A stretch of DNA of 64,000 bases from Anomaloglossus baeobatrachus (lineage: Eukaryota; Chordata; Amphibia; Anura; Aromobatidae), in assembly GCF_048569485.1 (NCBI RefSeq), contig NC_134354.1:447849786-447913785 (forward strand). Direction: 5' to 3'. Numbering within the stretch: the stretch's first letter is position 1; every line of letters begins with the position of its first letter. This document shows positions 44,528 to 55,620 of this stretch, one piece after another. The notes under the pieces are model-generated. The model worked only from the letters and a program-made list of their open reading frames with translations, ran no database searches and had not been told where the DNA came from. The position numbers were made by a program, and so were the translations under genes.

Positions 44528-44958
44528 CAATATAGCCATATGATGGCTTGGTTTTTGCAGGACGAGTTGTAGTTTTGACTGACACCATTCATTCTGCCTC
44601 AAATAATATTGGAAAACGAGGACATATTAGAAGTGTGGTAAAATTGCAAAACAAGTGCAATTGCACAAGGTTTTTTTTTTTTATTTTATTTACCATGTTC
44701 ACTTTTATTTACCATGTTCACTATATGGTAAACCTGACCTGGCAGTATGATCCTCCAGGTCAGTACCAGTTTGTAGATGCCAAACATGTATATTTTTACT
44801 TTTATCTAAGTGATAAAAAAAAAATTAAGAAGTTTGTAAAAAAAAAAAAAGAAACAAAAAAGAATTGCCCTTTTGTCGCCATCTTCCGAGTCCCGTAGCA
44901 TTCTCATTTTTCGGGATCTGGGGCTCAGTGCCGCCTTATTTTGTTGTGTCTGGAGTTA

Positions 44959-45541
44959 GGGGTACTTTGCACGTTGCGACATCGCTACTGTGATATCGTC
45001 GGGGTCAAATCGAAAGTGACGCACATCGGGCACCGGTAACGACGTCGCAACGTGTAAAGCCCAGATGCGCCGATAAACGATCGCAAAAGGCGTTGTGAAT
45101 CGGTGATCTGTGTAGCGTCAGACATTTTCATAATGTTGCACCAATAGGACATACGATGTTGTTCCTCGTTCCTGCGGCAGCACACATCGCTGTGTGTGAA
45201 GCCGCAGGAGCGAGGAACATCTCCTTACCTGCCTCCACCGGTTATACGGAAGAAAGGAGGTGGGCGAGATGTTTACGTACCGCTCATCTCCGCCCCTCCG
45301 CTTCTATTGGCCGCCTGCCGTGTGACGTCGCTGTGACGCCGCACAATCCGCCCCCTTAGGAAGGAGGCGGGTCGCCGGCCAGAGCGACGTCGCAGGGCAG
45401 GCAAGTGCGTGTGAAGCTGCCGTAGCGATAATGTTCGCTACGGCAGCTATCACAAGATATTGCATGTGCGACGGAAGCGGGTACTATCGCGCTCGGCATC
45501 GCAAGCATCGGCTAGCGATGTCGCAGCGTGCAAAGTACCCC
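44959..45541 (+). mobile_element. PIF/Harbinger-like MITE, 583 bp, TTA site (family M1)
   Basis: Ends GGGGTACTTTGCACGTTGCG and, on the other strand, GGGGTACTTTGCACGCTGCG; flanked by TTA (44956-44958, 45542-45544). Interior like the MITE at 9741, with the perfect 13-bp hairpin GCTGCCGTAGCGA / TCGCTACGGCAGC at about 45417-45448. Confidence 0.85.
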
Positions 45542-46157
45542 TTAATGTTTGCATTTTAATACAATCTGGAGTTTAGATTTTATTTCTCACTATGCTGTGT
45601 ACCGATCAGAAGAATTAATTTTATATTTTGATAGATCGGGCATTTCTAAACTCAGTGATACCAAATATGGGTTTATTTGTTGTTTTATTTTCAATTAAGT
45701 GATTTGAACTTTTATTTTTGAAAACTTTTTTTTTTAATTGATTTCACTAGTCCCTTTAGGGGACTTGAAGCCTGCACTTTCCAATGGCTTCTGCTGTTCA
45801 GAGCAATGCGGAAGCATCGCTCTCATCAGCAGAAATGCTGATCTCTTGTGAGTGCCGATGCTCTGCTGGCATTCACAGGAAGTGAGTCATGACAACAACA
45901 GGGGTCATCAGTTGATCCCACGCTGTCTTGACAACCTATTGGCGCCCTGTGATTGTATAATGGGACTGCAGCCGAACGGCACCTTCCTCGTCGGAGCGCG
46001 TTACAGCTTGATCTAACTAGTTGACAGTTGTGGGTGGATCAGAGAGTCACCTGCGCCTGTTAGCTGCACATGTCTGCTGATCAGATCAGCAGACATGTGT
46101 GGGGAATAATGCAGGTTCGGTGTGCGAGCCCACATTAACTTGATAGATACTACCTAA

Positions 46158-46809
46158 GGCTTCTGCCACACTCACGTGAAATTCACGCACGTGCCGAGAG
46201 ACACGTATTTCCCCTGCGTGTTGCGTGCAGGTAAGTACGTGTCTCTGGTACGTGCGGGCCACGTGTGTTCTACGTGTGCTATCCGCGATAGCACACGTAG
46301 AACCGGTAATTATCATACTCACCTGGTCCTTCCTGCTGTCCGCGCTGCTGTCCGTGGTGCTGATCCTCGGGCTCCAGCCCTCCCGTCTCCCCGCTGCTGC
46401 TGCTGCCAGGCAGTGAAGTGAATATTCTATGAGATTAATGAGCGGCAGTCGGCAGCAAGTGGCAGCAGCGGCAGAGACAGGAGGGATGGAGAAGGTGAGT
46501 TAATGTTTTTTTTTTTTTTCACTGACACGTGTGTTTTCTCCGGCGCGTGTCACACGGGACCGCATCCACACTACACCCGTGTAGTACGGGTGCGGGCCGT
46601 GTGACACCCGTGCTGCCGGAGAAAAAACAGACATGTCAGCGCTTTGAAAAACGCACACACGTACAAACGCACACGGACACACGTTCCGTGTGGTTTTACG
46701 TGTGTGTTCCTGCTACCATAGGGTAGCATTGCAGTATGTGTCTCCGTGCCGCCGGTACGTGTAAAAAATGACAAACACGTGCCGGCGGCACGGATGTGTG
46801 GCGCTAGCC
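46158..46809. mobile_element. PIF/Harbinger-like MITE, TAA site
   Basis: Ends GGCTTCTGCCACACTCACGT and, from the other strand, GGCTAGCGCCACACATCC; TAA on both sides (46155-46157, 46810-46812). GC-rich, with many ACACGTGT-type words, no gene. Confidence 0.75.
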
Positions 46810-46856
46810 TAAGAAATATAGGTACATCCTAGGTCATGGCGTTAAACGACTGCCGA

Positions 46857-47589
46857 TCCGCTTCATGTAACCAACTGTTCAACGGTCAATTAATTGCAGC
46901 AATTGTCCAGTATAATATGCACCCTTAGCTCCAGGTACCTTATTGGTTGACTTCTGTTCTGATTGAAATTGTCTCATCTGATTTTTCTTCATCTGGTCCA
47001 GATGCCATGATGACTTTGGACATCCACAGCTCGCCTCTGCAGTCTTACCTCTTCTCTTGTTTTCTACAGCACATCCTGACACGGTGTCCTTAAAAATACC
47101 AGTGTCATTATAACTACACTTAAATATACAATATCCACATATGCTGTGCATAAAATAAGCCTTACACTGTGCACTGGAATAAATATTTGCCCCACTATTT
47201 TCCCTGCCCAAAAAGTGACTGACACACTGTCTCTCTTATGATACATGGCATACACACTGTCCCACTCATATAGTATAACCTCTACACCACCCTACCCCCA
47301 TGAATTATGTCCGCCACACTGTCTTCCTTATGAAATATATCCGTCAAACCAGCCCACCTTATGAACCATGGTCTGTACGCTGTCCAAACTACCAATGTAC
47401 CTGCAATATGAACAATGGCCTCCACACTGTCCACATCTTCTGTGCCCCTCCCCACACTGCCCCCTCCCTATACTGTGCCCATTTTCATACCCTATAGCCA
47501 CCATAAAGTGCCATTACTTTGTATACTGAGTGAACACCCCTATTCCTGCTCCCACACACTACAGTGAAACTTCCTCATATGTTCAGCTC
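46857..47589. other. Noncoding segment with weak tandem structure
   Basis: No gene seen. From about 47200 to 47450 there is a loose repetition of CACACTGTC with TTATGAA-like words spaced about 40-60 bases. Confidence 0.4.
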
Positions 47590-48365
47590 CACAGTGGAGC
47601 ACTTACACCTCCCTCATCTTCACTCTCTCACACACCCTACAACCACACAACTCACACACCCTGCACCCACCTATCTTACGTTGCACCCCCTTTCCCACAT
47701 ACCCTGCATCTCCCTACCCTACACAGCTTGCACCCCCCATCCCATACACCCTGCACACCCACACAGCTTGCACCCCCCATCCCATACACCCTGCACCCTC
47801 TTAGGCTGCTTTCACACATCCGGCTTGAGCTCTGCGGCTCAATCCGGCTGTGCAAGCTATGCAACGGATGTGGTGAAAACACCGCATCCTTTGCATACGT
47901 TTTTCCTTAGAGGCCAGTCCGGTTTTTGCCGCTTGCGGCATGCTATTGAGCATGCGCAGTGGCAAAAACCGCATGCGGCGGCCGGATGCGGTTATTGCCG
48001 CATCGTGCCGCATCTGGCCGCCATAGGCATGCATTGAAAAATGCGCCACATCGGCCGAATGCGGCGCGATGCGTTTTTTTTTGCCGAACGAAAAACCGTG
48101 CCAGGCAACGTTCCATCCGGCCGCCGCATCGGCTAAATCTGCCGCATGCGGCAAAAACCGGATGGAACGCAAGGCCATGCGGCACAATGCGGCACTAATT
48201 AAAGTCTATGCAGAAAAAACGCAACCGGCAGCAAAAAAAAACGGTTGCGATTTTCCTGCAAAGTGCCGGATTGTGCCGCATTGCAGAAACCGGAGGTGTG
48301 AAAGCAGCCTTATCTAACACACAGTACACCCACACAGCCTGCACCCCACATCCCACACACCCTGT
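47590..48365. repeat. C-rich degenerate tandem repeat, split by a MITE
   Basis: Units around CACAGCTTGCACCCCCCATC (exact neighbours at about 47721 and 47761) run from 47590 to 47800 and resume after the MITE at 48313-48365. Open frames here are a by-product of the C-rich repeat. Confidence 0.7.
47804..48309. mobile_element. PIF/Harbinger-like or similar MITE, TTA site
   Basis: Ends GGCTGCTTTCACACATCCGG and, on the other strand, GGCTGCTTTCACACCTCCGG; TTA on both sides (47801-47803, 48310-48312). The interior is packed with GCCGCATGCGGCA-type words in both orientations. Confidence 0.8.
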
Positions 48366-48929
48366 AAGTGATCTGTTTATGGCTGGCTACATGTGGGTGG
48401 AGACCCGAACTGCCCAATAAGTGACTTCCAATGGGGTTCAGGTCCCGATCCGCACTTTATCTAAAGTCTGGCTGAACCCGCCGAACCGAACTTCAATGGG
48501 TCCGCGAATCTCTACTGATTGGGTCCTCTTCTGCCCTTGTGGCGTGCTGGCATAAATTCTCCTGGTGACTAATGCATGGCAGTCACAGCACTTGTCGCCC
48601 TACTCTAAACCATCACCTGTCAGGAGACATCTGACCACAGCGGTTACATGGGACAGGACAATACAGATGTGACGGGTGCAGCCATGACACCAGCCATGGA
48701 GGAAGCTCCACAAATGGCAGGATAGAATGGTACACCCTGCACAACTGCCACATTACTGTGGGATTTATGTACTGTAGGAAAAATGCACTTTGAGGGGCTT
48801 TCCATCAGCAGGTCCATATGCGTTAGACGTCCACTGCTCAGAGCTCCATAGACTTCCATGGAGAGGTAAAAGCTGACCTATGGCTGCCTCCCATGACGGC
48901 CGCCTCCCACAGTGCAGCAATCCTAACAC
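48366..48929. other. Noncoding segment upstream of the CpG-rich region
   Basis: Part of 48400-48520 (AACCCGCCGAACC, CAATGGGTCCGCGAATCTC) looks like a short interspersed repeat. No gene seen. Confidence 0.4.
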
Positions 48930-48958
48930 CGCTCAGACAAGCTCGGGCGCCGGCGCGC

Positions 48959-48966
48959 TGACGTCA
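48959..48966. promoter_or_regulatory. CRE (CREB/ATF site)
   Basis: Perfect palindrome TGACGTCA inside the CpG-rich region. Confidence 0.6.
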
Positions 48967-49224
48967 CTGACCCCGCCCTCTGCCTGTTCGCTCGGCCTTG
49001 GCGTCGCTCGTCTCTCAGTAACGAGCCGCGGTTCAATATGGCGGCCGGGATCTGAAGGAGCGGAGCGTTCGTGCTGTTATTTTCCTGCCTCCGTTCCCCG
49101 CACACTCAGCAGCAAGAGGCGAGCACGTATCTCCACCAGCCCCGACTCTCCCCTTCCCCGGCTGCTGCATGTCTGCAGCTGAAAGGGGGCGTTTTACTGA
49201 TAATTTCCTCACCTGTCTGTGCAG

Positions 49225-49327
49225 CACCATCAAGTACCTGACCTACTTCAGGTCTAGGAAGAAATCTCTCCAGTACTGCAAGATCAAGGAGCCCAAACTG
49301 GAGGAGATGGACGAGCAGAGCGTGGAG
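49225..49327 (+). CDS. Candidate host coding exon, gene not recognised
   Basis: Preceded by a pyrimidine-rich tract and CTGTCTGTGCAG (acceptor) and followed by GTGAGG (donor). The 103-bp exon reads TIKYLTYFRSRKKSLQYCKI then KEPKLEEMDEQSVE after one leading base, and ends in phase 0. The peptide is basic, then acidic, with no low-complexity or transposon signature, unlike its surroundings. Alternatively it is the 3' part of a first exon beginning at ATG 49169 (MSAAERGRFTDNF), which keeps the same frame open but has a poor start context. I do not recognise the protein. Next to a CpG-rich promoter-like region and a minisatellite that begins about 90 bases after the donor. Confidence 0.45.
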
Positions 49328-49414
49328 GTGAGGGGAAGGGGCGGGATGTGACAGCTGTCTGTCCAGATGATGCTGCAGGACTGGGACAGGGCTGATGGCG
49401 CCCCCCTGTACCGT

Positions 49415-51150
49415 GCTGCTGCTTACTATGGCGATCTACTGCCCTGCCTGTGCTGCTGCTTACCATGGCGATCTACTGCCCTCCCTGTGCTGCTGCTTAC
49501 TATGGCGATCTACTGCCCTGCCTGTGCTGCTGCTTACCATGGCGATCTACTGCCCTCCCTGTGCTGCTGCTTACCATGGCGATCTACTGCCCTCCCTGTG
49601 CTGCTGCTTACCATGGCGATCTACTGCCCTGCCTGTGCTGCTGCTTACCATGGCGATCTACTGCCCTCCCTGTGCTGCTGCTTACCATGGCGATCTACTG
49701 CCCTCCCTGTGCTGCTGCTTACCATGGCGATCTACTGCCCTCCCTGTGCTGCTGCTTACCATGGCGATCTACTGCCCTCCCTGTGCTGCTGCTTACCATG
49801 GCGATCTACTGCCCTCCCTGTGCTGCTGCTTACCATGGCGATCTACTGCCCTCCCTGTGCTGCTGCTTACCATGGCGATCTACTGCCCTCCCTGTGCTGC
49901 TGCTTACCATGGCGATCTACTGCCCTCCCTGTGCTGCTGCTTACCATGGCGATCTACTGCCCTCCCTGTGCTGCTGCTTACCATGGCGATCTACTGCCCT
50001 CCCTGTGCTGCTGCTTACCATGGCGATCTACTGCCCTCCCTGTGCTGCTGCTTACCATGGCGATCTACTGCCCTCCCTGTGCTGCTGCTTACCATGGCGA
50101 TCTACTGCCCTCCCTGTGCTGCTGCTTACCATGGCGATCTACTGCCCTCCCTGTGCTGCTGCTTACCATGGCGATCTACTGCCCTCCCTGTGCTGCTGCT
50201 TACCATGGCGATCTACTGCCCTCCCTGTGCTGCTGCTTACCATGGCGATCTACTGCCCTCCCTGTGCTGCTGCTTACCATGGCGATCTACTGCCCTCCCT
50301 GTTCTGCTGCTTACCATGGCGATCTACTGCCCTCCCTGTACCGTGCTGCTGCTTACCATGGCGATCTACTGCCCTCCCTGTACCGTGCTGCTGCTTACCA
50401 TGGCGATCTACTGCCCTCCCTGTACCGTGCTGCTGCTTACCATGGCGATCTACTGCCCTCCCTGTGCTGCTGCTTACCATGGCGATCTACTGCCCTCCCT
50501 GTGCTGCTGCTTACCATGGCGATCTACTGCCCTCCCTGTTCTGCTGCTTACCATGGCGATCTACTGCCCTCCCTGTACCGTGCTGCTGCTTACCATGGCG
50601 ATCTACTGCCCTCCCTGTACCGTGCTGCTGCTTACCATGGCGATCTACTGCCCTCCCTGTACCGTGCTGCTGCTTACCATGGCGATCTACTGCCCTCCCT
50701 GTACCGTGCTGCTGCTTACCATGGCGATCTACTGCCCTCCCTGTACCGTGCTGCTGCTTACCATGGCGATCTACTGCCCTCCCTGTGCTGCTGCTTACCA
50801 TGGCGATCTACTGCCCTCCCTGTACTGTGCTGCTGATTACCATGGCGATCTACTGCCCTCCCTGTGCTGCTGCTTACCATGGCGATCTACTGCCCTCCCT
50901 GTACTGTGCTGCTGCTTACCATGGCGATCTACTGCCCTCCCTGTACCGTGCTGCTGCTTACCATGGCGATCTACTGCCCTCCCTGTGCTGCTGCTTACCA
51001 TGGCGATCTACTGCCCTCCCTGTACCGTGCTGCTGCTTACCATGGCGATCTACTGCCCTCCCTGTACCGTGCTGCTGATTACCATGGCGATCTACTGCCC
51101 TCCCTGTACCGTGCTGCTGATTACCATGGCGATCTACTGCCCTCCCTGGG
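49415..51150 (+). repeat. Minisatellite, 37/42-bp units
   Basis: About 45 head-to-tail copies of a 37-bp unit with core TTACCATGGCGATCTACTGC and CCTCCCTGTGCTGCTGC; from about 50330 many units carry an extra TACCG (42 bp). Near-perfect copies, so young or homogenised. 37 is not a multiple of 3 and the unit has no stop in any forward frame, which creates long open frames in all three. Not a gene. Confidence 0.95.
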
Positions 51151-51770
51151 GTGCGACGGGGCGACGTACTGCCGTCCCCGGGGTGCGCCTGGCGACGGGG
51201 CGACGTACTGCCGTCCCCGGGGTGCGCCTGGCGACGGGGCGACGTACTGCCGTCCCCGGGGGGCGACGGGGCCGACGTACTGCCGTCCCCGGGGGGGCGA
51301 CGTACTGCCGGCGACGGGGCGACGTACTGCCGTCCCCGGGGGGGCGACGTACTGCCGTCCCCGGGGGGGCGACGTACTGCCGTCCCCGGGGGGGCGACGT
51401 ACTGCCGTCCCCGGGGGGGCGACGTACTGCCGTCCCCGGGGGGGCGACGTACTGCCCCCGTACTGCCGTCCCCGGGGGGGCGACGTACTGCCGTCCCCGG
51501 GGGGCGCCTGGCGACGGGGTGATCTACTGCCCTCCCCGGGGGGCGCCTGGCGACGGGGTGATCTACTGCCCTCCCCGGGGGGCGCCTGGCGACGGGGTGA
51601 TCTACTGCCCTCCCCGGGGGGCGCCTGGCGACGGGGTGATCTACTGCCCTCCCCGGGGGGCGCCTGGCGACGGGGTGATCTACTGCCCTCCCCGGGGGGC
51701 GCCTGGCGACGGGGTGATCTACTGGCCTCCCCGGAGTGCGCCTGGCGACGGGGCGATGTAGTGGCCTCCC
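51150..51770 (+). repeat. Minisatellite, GC-rich 25- and 39-bp units
   Basis: Direct continuation of the previous array. The shared core GCGACGTACTGCCGTCCCC occurs in 25-bp units (about 51290-51460), and then 39-bp units with GGGGCGCCTGGCGACGGGG (51490-51720), with GATCTACTGCCCTCCCC as the link to the first array. Contains G-runs of seven. Confidence 0.9.
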
Positions 51771-53065
51771 TGGATGCCTTGGCTGCGTTCAGGCCTCACC
51801 GGGGTGCGCCGGGTGCCAGGGCAGTGGAAACCACTGTAAGTGATCGGATCTGCCTCTGAGATAGTGCTGCGTGTGCAGACTGCCATCTGCATGTTCATAC
51901 CATGTTTGTTTCTGTGGGGTTTATGACTATTGATGTCTATACAAAGCTGCCACAGTTGGTGGGTATAGACATGAGGGCAGTGAGTTACTGCAGTGACCGG
52001 CCTTATAGCAGCTCTCACAGAGGTTTGGAGGACTTGGGCTCAGTCCACAGTGTCTGTGCTCCCCGTCCGGCACATACGCTCAGCGCACACTCAGGATGGG
52101 TGCCATAGTGTTTGGCCACCACAGGGACCCAGTGCAAAGAGCCGGAAACTGCTTGGTGCCTGTTGCAGTGCAGTAGCCCTCTGTGCAGTGCAGACTTTCC
52201 TGTACAGTTAAACATAAGAGAGCACACATTCACCGCCTGTGTCTGGCCAGTGGTCACTCATGACAATGTCACAGTGTACATCTGGAAAACTCCAGACTGA
52301 GTAGTGTGCACCTCGCCTGGGACACATGAAGTTTCCACCCCCCTTTTATTTCTCTTTCTTCATTTTTTTTTTTTTTTTTTTTTTTTTTTTGGTGCATGTA
52401 CTATTTTTGTGTGTTGTACACATTGTTAATTTGATGCATTTTTTAATTCTTGGCCACAGCAACTTTTTCTTCTTTTCCTATTGTAGCAGCTGTCAATGTT
52501 GTGGTAAAAAGTATCGCTAAGGTCTTATGTATTTTGCTCAAAAAGGATCTTTCGTGAATTGCGCTGTATTTCTTTGTCTCAGACACTGTCTCTGCATCAT
52601 TCTACATCATCCAATGTTTTGGCTCAAATATCAGGAATAAAATAAGCCAAGTAATAGTGTAAATGAGCCACATTTCTCATCCAGCATGATCCACTGTGAT
52701 AATGCGGCACCTAGTAATACTGCCTGCTCTGAAGGTGCATTATACGGCGAGGTTATCCTGAGTCCTAGAGCAGCTCGTTTCATGATGATCGTGCAGTGTA
52801 GATAGGCTGCCAATCATCCGACGCATGGCATGAGGCAATGAAGTTCATTTTCACTGCGCTAAATGACCGCCAACATGTTGGTCTGTTTTTTAGTACCCTG
52901 TACGCGCAGGCCGACTCTATTTTTATTGTTCATTACGAATAGATGGCCATTGTTCTTGTCAGCTTGACTTTTGCTTACACCAGACTATGTGCTGCTGAGA
53001 ACAATGGTCATCGGCCAGATCAAAACATTATTTCACCTGACAGCAATATAAAGGATACATTTAAC
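51771..53065. other. Intron-like noncoding segment
   Basis: No convincing exon. A 30-base T run at about 52361-52390. The rest is ordinary AT-rich sequence. Confidence 0.5.
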
Positions 53066-53819
53066 TTGGAAGAAAGTGCTCTGGTCAGATGACGCCAGGG
53101 TATAACTTTTTGGGCCAAATGAAAACTCTATATGTGGCAGATAACTAAAATTGCACGTCACCCTGAAAACACCATCCCCACTGTCTAACGTGGTGGCAGC
53201 ATCATGCTGTGAGGATGCTTTTCATCAGCAGGGAGAGGGAAGCTGGTAAAATTTGATGGGAAGGTAGATGGGGCTCAATCCTGTAGGGAAACCTGTTAGA
53301 GGCTGCAAAAGACTTGAGACTGAGGTGTAGGTTCATCTTCCACCAGGACAATGACCCTAAACATACTGCCAGAGCTACAATGGATGGTTTAGATCAAAGC
53401 ATATTCATGTGTGTGAATAGCCTAGTCACAGTCCAGACTTAAATCCATTTAGAATCTGTGGCAAGAGAATTGCTGTCCAGACGATCTCCAGCCAATCTCA
53501 CTGAGCTAGAGATATTTTACAAAGAAGAATAGGCAAAACTTGTCAGCCTCTAGATGTACACAGCTGATAGAGACAGACCCAAAAGACTTGCAGCAGTAAT
53601 TTCAGCAAAAGGTGCTCCTTCAAAGTATTCACTCTGGGGGCTGAATACAAATCCATGTCACAATTTTCAGATCTATATTTCGAAAACCATGTATCATTTT
53701 TTTACACTTCATAAATAATTGCTACTTTGTTTTGGTATGTCACCTAAATTCCAATAAAATCCATCTAAGATTTGTGGGTGTAATGTTCACAAGGTGTGAA
53801 TACTTTCTTCAAGGCACTG
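53066..53819 (+). mobile_element. Tc1-like relic, 5' truncated
   Basis: 3' half of a Tc1 element. Starts around AAAGTGCTCTGGTCAGATGA (the K-V-L-W-S-D-D segment with the first catalytic Asp) and includes GGTGGCAGCATCATGCTGTG (the G-G-S-I-M-L core) and CACCAGGACAATGACCC (Q-D-N-D-P). Ends in the inverted-repeat tip CTTCAAGGCACTG followed by TA (53820-53821). Many frame breaks and no left end; old. Confidence 0.8.
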
Positions 53820-54016
53820 TATGTGCCTCCATGGCTTCAGACTACAACCAAACTGTGCTTTCTGATCTTCCACTTCTGTACAGCAGGTAGAGATGAGGGG
53901 AATTGGTTATAAATCAGATATGTAGCTTCAGACTATATTGTGTTGGACTCTTGTATGGTAACCATGGAGACACATTGACCTGCATAGGAGCTGTAGACCA
54001 TAGGGTTTAAGACAAA

Positions 54017-54586
54017 AGGCGGCTTTACACGCGGACGATATTGCTAGCGATATCGAGCGTGATGGCACCTGCCCCCGTCGTGCAAGCGAAATCGTGTGAT
54101 CGCTGCCGTAGCGAACATTATCGCTACGGCAGCGTCACACGCACTTACCTGGTCGGCGTCGGCGCTGTGACTGCCGAACAATCCCTCCCTCAAGGGGGAG
54201 GGACGTTCGGCATCACAGCGACGTCACCGCGACGTTATTAAGCGGTCGGCCAATCAAAGCGGAGGGGCAGAGCTGAGCGTGATGTAAACATCCCGCCCAC
54301 CTCTTCCTTCCGCATTGCGGCCGGCGGCAGGTAAGGAGACGTTCCTCGCTCCTGCGGTGTCACATACAGCGATGTGTGCTGCCGCATGAGCGACGAACCA
54401 CAACGGACAACCCTTACCGATTTTTGAGTTTGGGACGACCTCTCCATGGTGAACGATTTTCACCATTTTTGAGGTCGCAGGTAAGTGTCACACGCTGCGA
54501 TATTGTTAATGACGCCGGATGTGCGTCACTAACAACGTGACCCCGACGATAAAACATTAACGATATCGTAGCAAGTAAAGCCGCCT
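54017..54586 (-). mobile_element. PIF/Harbinger-like MITE (family M1), reverse-oriented
   Basis: Ends AGGCGGCTTTACACGCGG and, from the other strand, AGGCGGCTTTACTTGC. Right flank TTA; the left flank reads AAA, so the duplication is no longer exact. Interior matches the MITEs at 9741 and 44959 in reverse, with the perfect 13-bp hairpin at about 54101-54133. Confidence 0.75.
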
Positions 54587-55082
54587 TTAGTTTGGATACA
54601 TTGGAGCAATAATAATGGCTGTGGAGGTGTCCATAGCATTGCAGTCATCACTGTGACTTTTGTGCAGTATTTTGCATTACTTTTGGGTTTCCAGCTGTAA
54701 TCGAATACTGGAATGGAAACGCCTCCACAGATTGGCCAGCAGCTTTGTGACCTACACGAAGTTAGCCACCATTGTCTGATCCAGAACTGCCTATTATGTA
54801 CCGGTCTGTCTGCTCATGATGGGCTCGGACACAGTAATAACTATGATGTGATGCATATATTCGGGGTGACTGCACAGTAGTCACTACGTTAATTAGAATA
54901 TATTCCCTCTATCCTCAGGTGGCAATTTTAAGTTCTTAACATTCTTGTATTTCCATGTCACCATAGATCCGGAAACCAATCAAGACATTTCTTTGTTCAG
55001 GGAAGGTGTTGCTCAGCATCATGGTTTCTGTTTGGAGCAATCCCATGACACTTGGGGCAGATCAGTTTCTAAAGGGAGCCTA
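54587..55082. other. Intron-like noncoding segment
   Basis: No element recognised. An acceptor-like site (CCATAG) at 54961-54966 is followed by an open stretch; see rejected items. Confidence 0.4.
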
Positions 55083-55620
55083 TAAGGGTGCTTTCACATC
55101 AGCATTTTTTTTTTTGTCTGGCGACAAGAAAACGCAAACTGGATATGACCGGATCCTGTGGATTGAATATGCAACGCATGCAGCCGCAATTGTTATTTTA
55201 CTGGATCCTTCTGCAGCGAGACACAGAATTTATCGGCCGGCACTGGAGTCGGCTGACTCCTGATCTCACAGCCCGCACACGCTGCGATGGATGCAGGTTA
55301 ACAGCAGTCACTGCCTGCTGCCGATCACGTGTGATCATGTGCTGGCTGTGTGGTCAGGAGTTCAGTGGAGTTCAGATCATCTGAGGACTCCAGTGTCGGC
55401 CGATTACTTGTTCTGTGTCCTGCTGCATCCATCGCAGAGTGTGCGGGCTGTGAGGTCAGCTGAGTTCAGATCAGCGGACTCCAGTGCCGGCCAAACTCAG
55501 GTGATCTCACAGCCCGCACACTCTGCGATGGATGCAGGGGGCACAGAACAAATAATCGGCCGACACTGGAGTCAGCTGATCTGATTACTTGTTTTGCTGG
55601 CTATGTGGTCAGGAGTAGGG
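55083..55620. repeat. MITE-end-like sequence plus alternating inverted repeats
   Basis: TAAGGGTGCTTTCACATCAGC at 55083 looks like one end of a Harbinger-like MITE, with no partner end found. Within 55225-55590, three copies of a block containing ATCTCACAGCCCGCACAC and GCGATGGATGCAG lie in alternating orientation (plus, minus, plus). Confidence 0.55.

Larger units (their letters stand above)
44533..46856. repeat. Unclassified interspersed repeat, split by two MITEs
   Basis: Noncoding. Parts at 44533-44955, 45545-46154 and 46813-46856. Recognisable by GGCTTGGTTTTTGCAGGACG near the left and TACATCCTAGGTCATGGCG-like sequence at the right, a combination I associate with an abundant frog repeat; class unknown to me. 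Gypsy 2 sits at its left edge. Confidence 0.5.
48930..49400 (+). promoter_or_regulatory. CpG-rich promoter-like region of a host gene
   Basis: Abrupt rise in CpG density, a CRE, a YY1-like AATATGGCGGCC (49035-49046) overlapping a 5-codon upstream reading frame (49038-49055), and a following candidate exon. This layout is typical of a TATA-less housekeeping promoter. Orientation plus is inferred from the exon downstream. Confidence 0.55.

Noticed and set aside
47530-48420. Several overlapping open frames of 60-157 codons on both strands
   Set aside because: Caused by the C-rich tandem repeat and a GC-rich MITE that lack stops; no domain.
49367-51859. Three very long open frames (up to 788 codons) as a repetitive protein gene
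   Set aside because: They follow from a stop-free 37-bp tandem unit in all three forward frames; no domain, no codon bias, no splice logic.
52326-52520. Phenylalanine-rich 64-codon open frame
   Set aside because: Translation of a T run; no support.
54961-55085. Possible exon after an acceptor-like CCATAG (IRKPIKTFLCSGK)
   Set aside because: Acceptor is plausible but there is no clear donor, the open stretch runs into MITE-end sequence, and the peptide has no convincing character.
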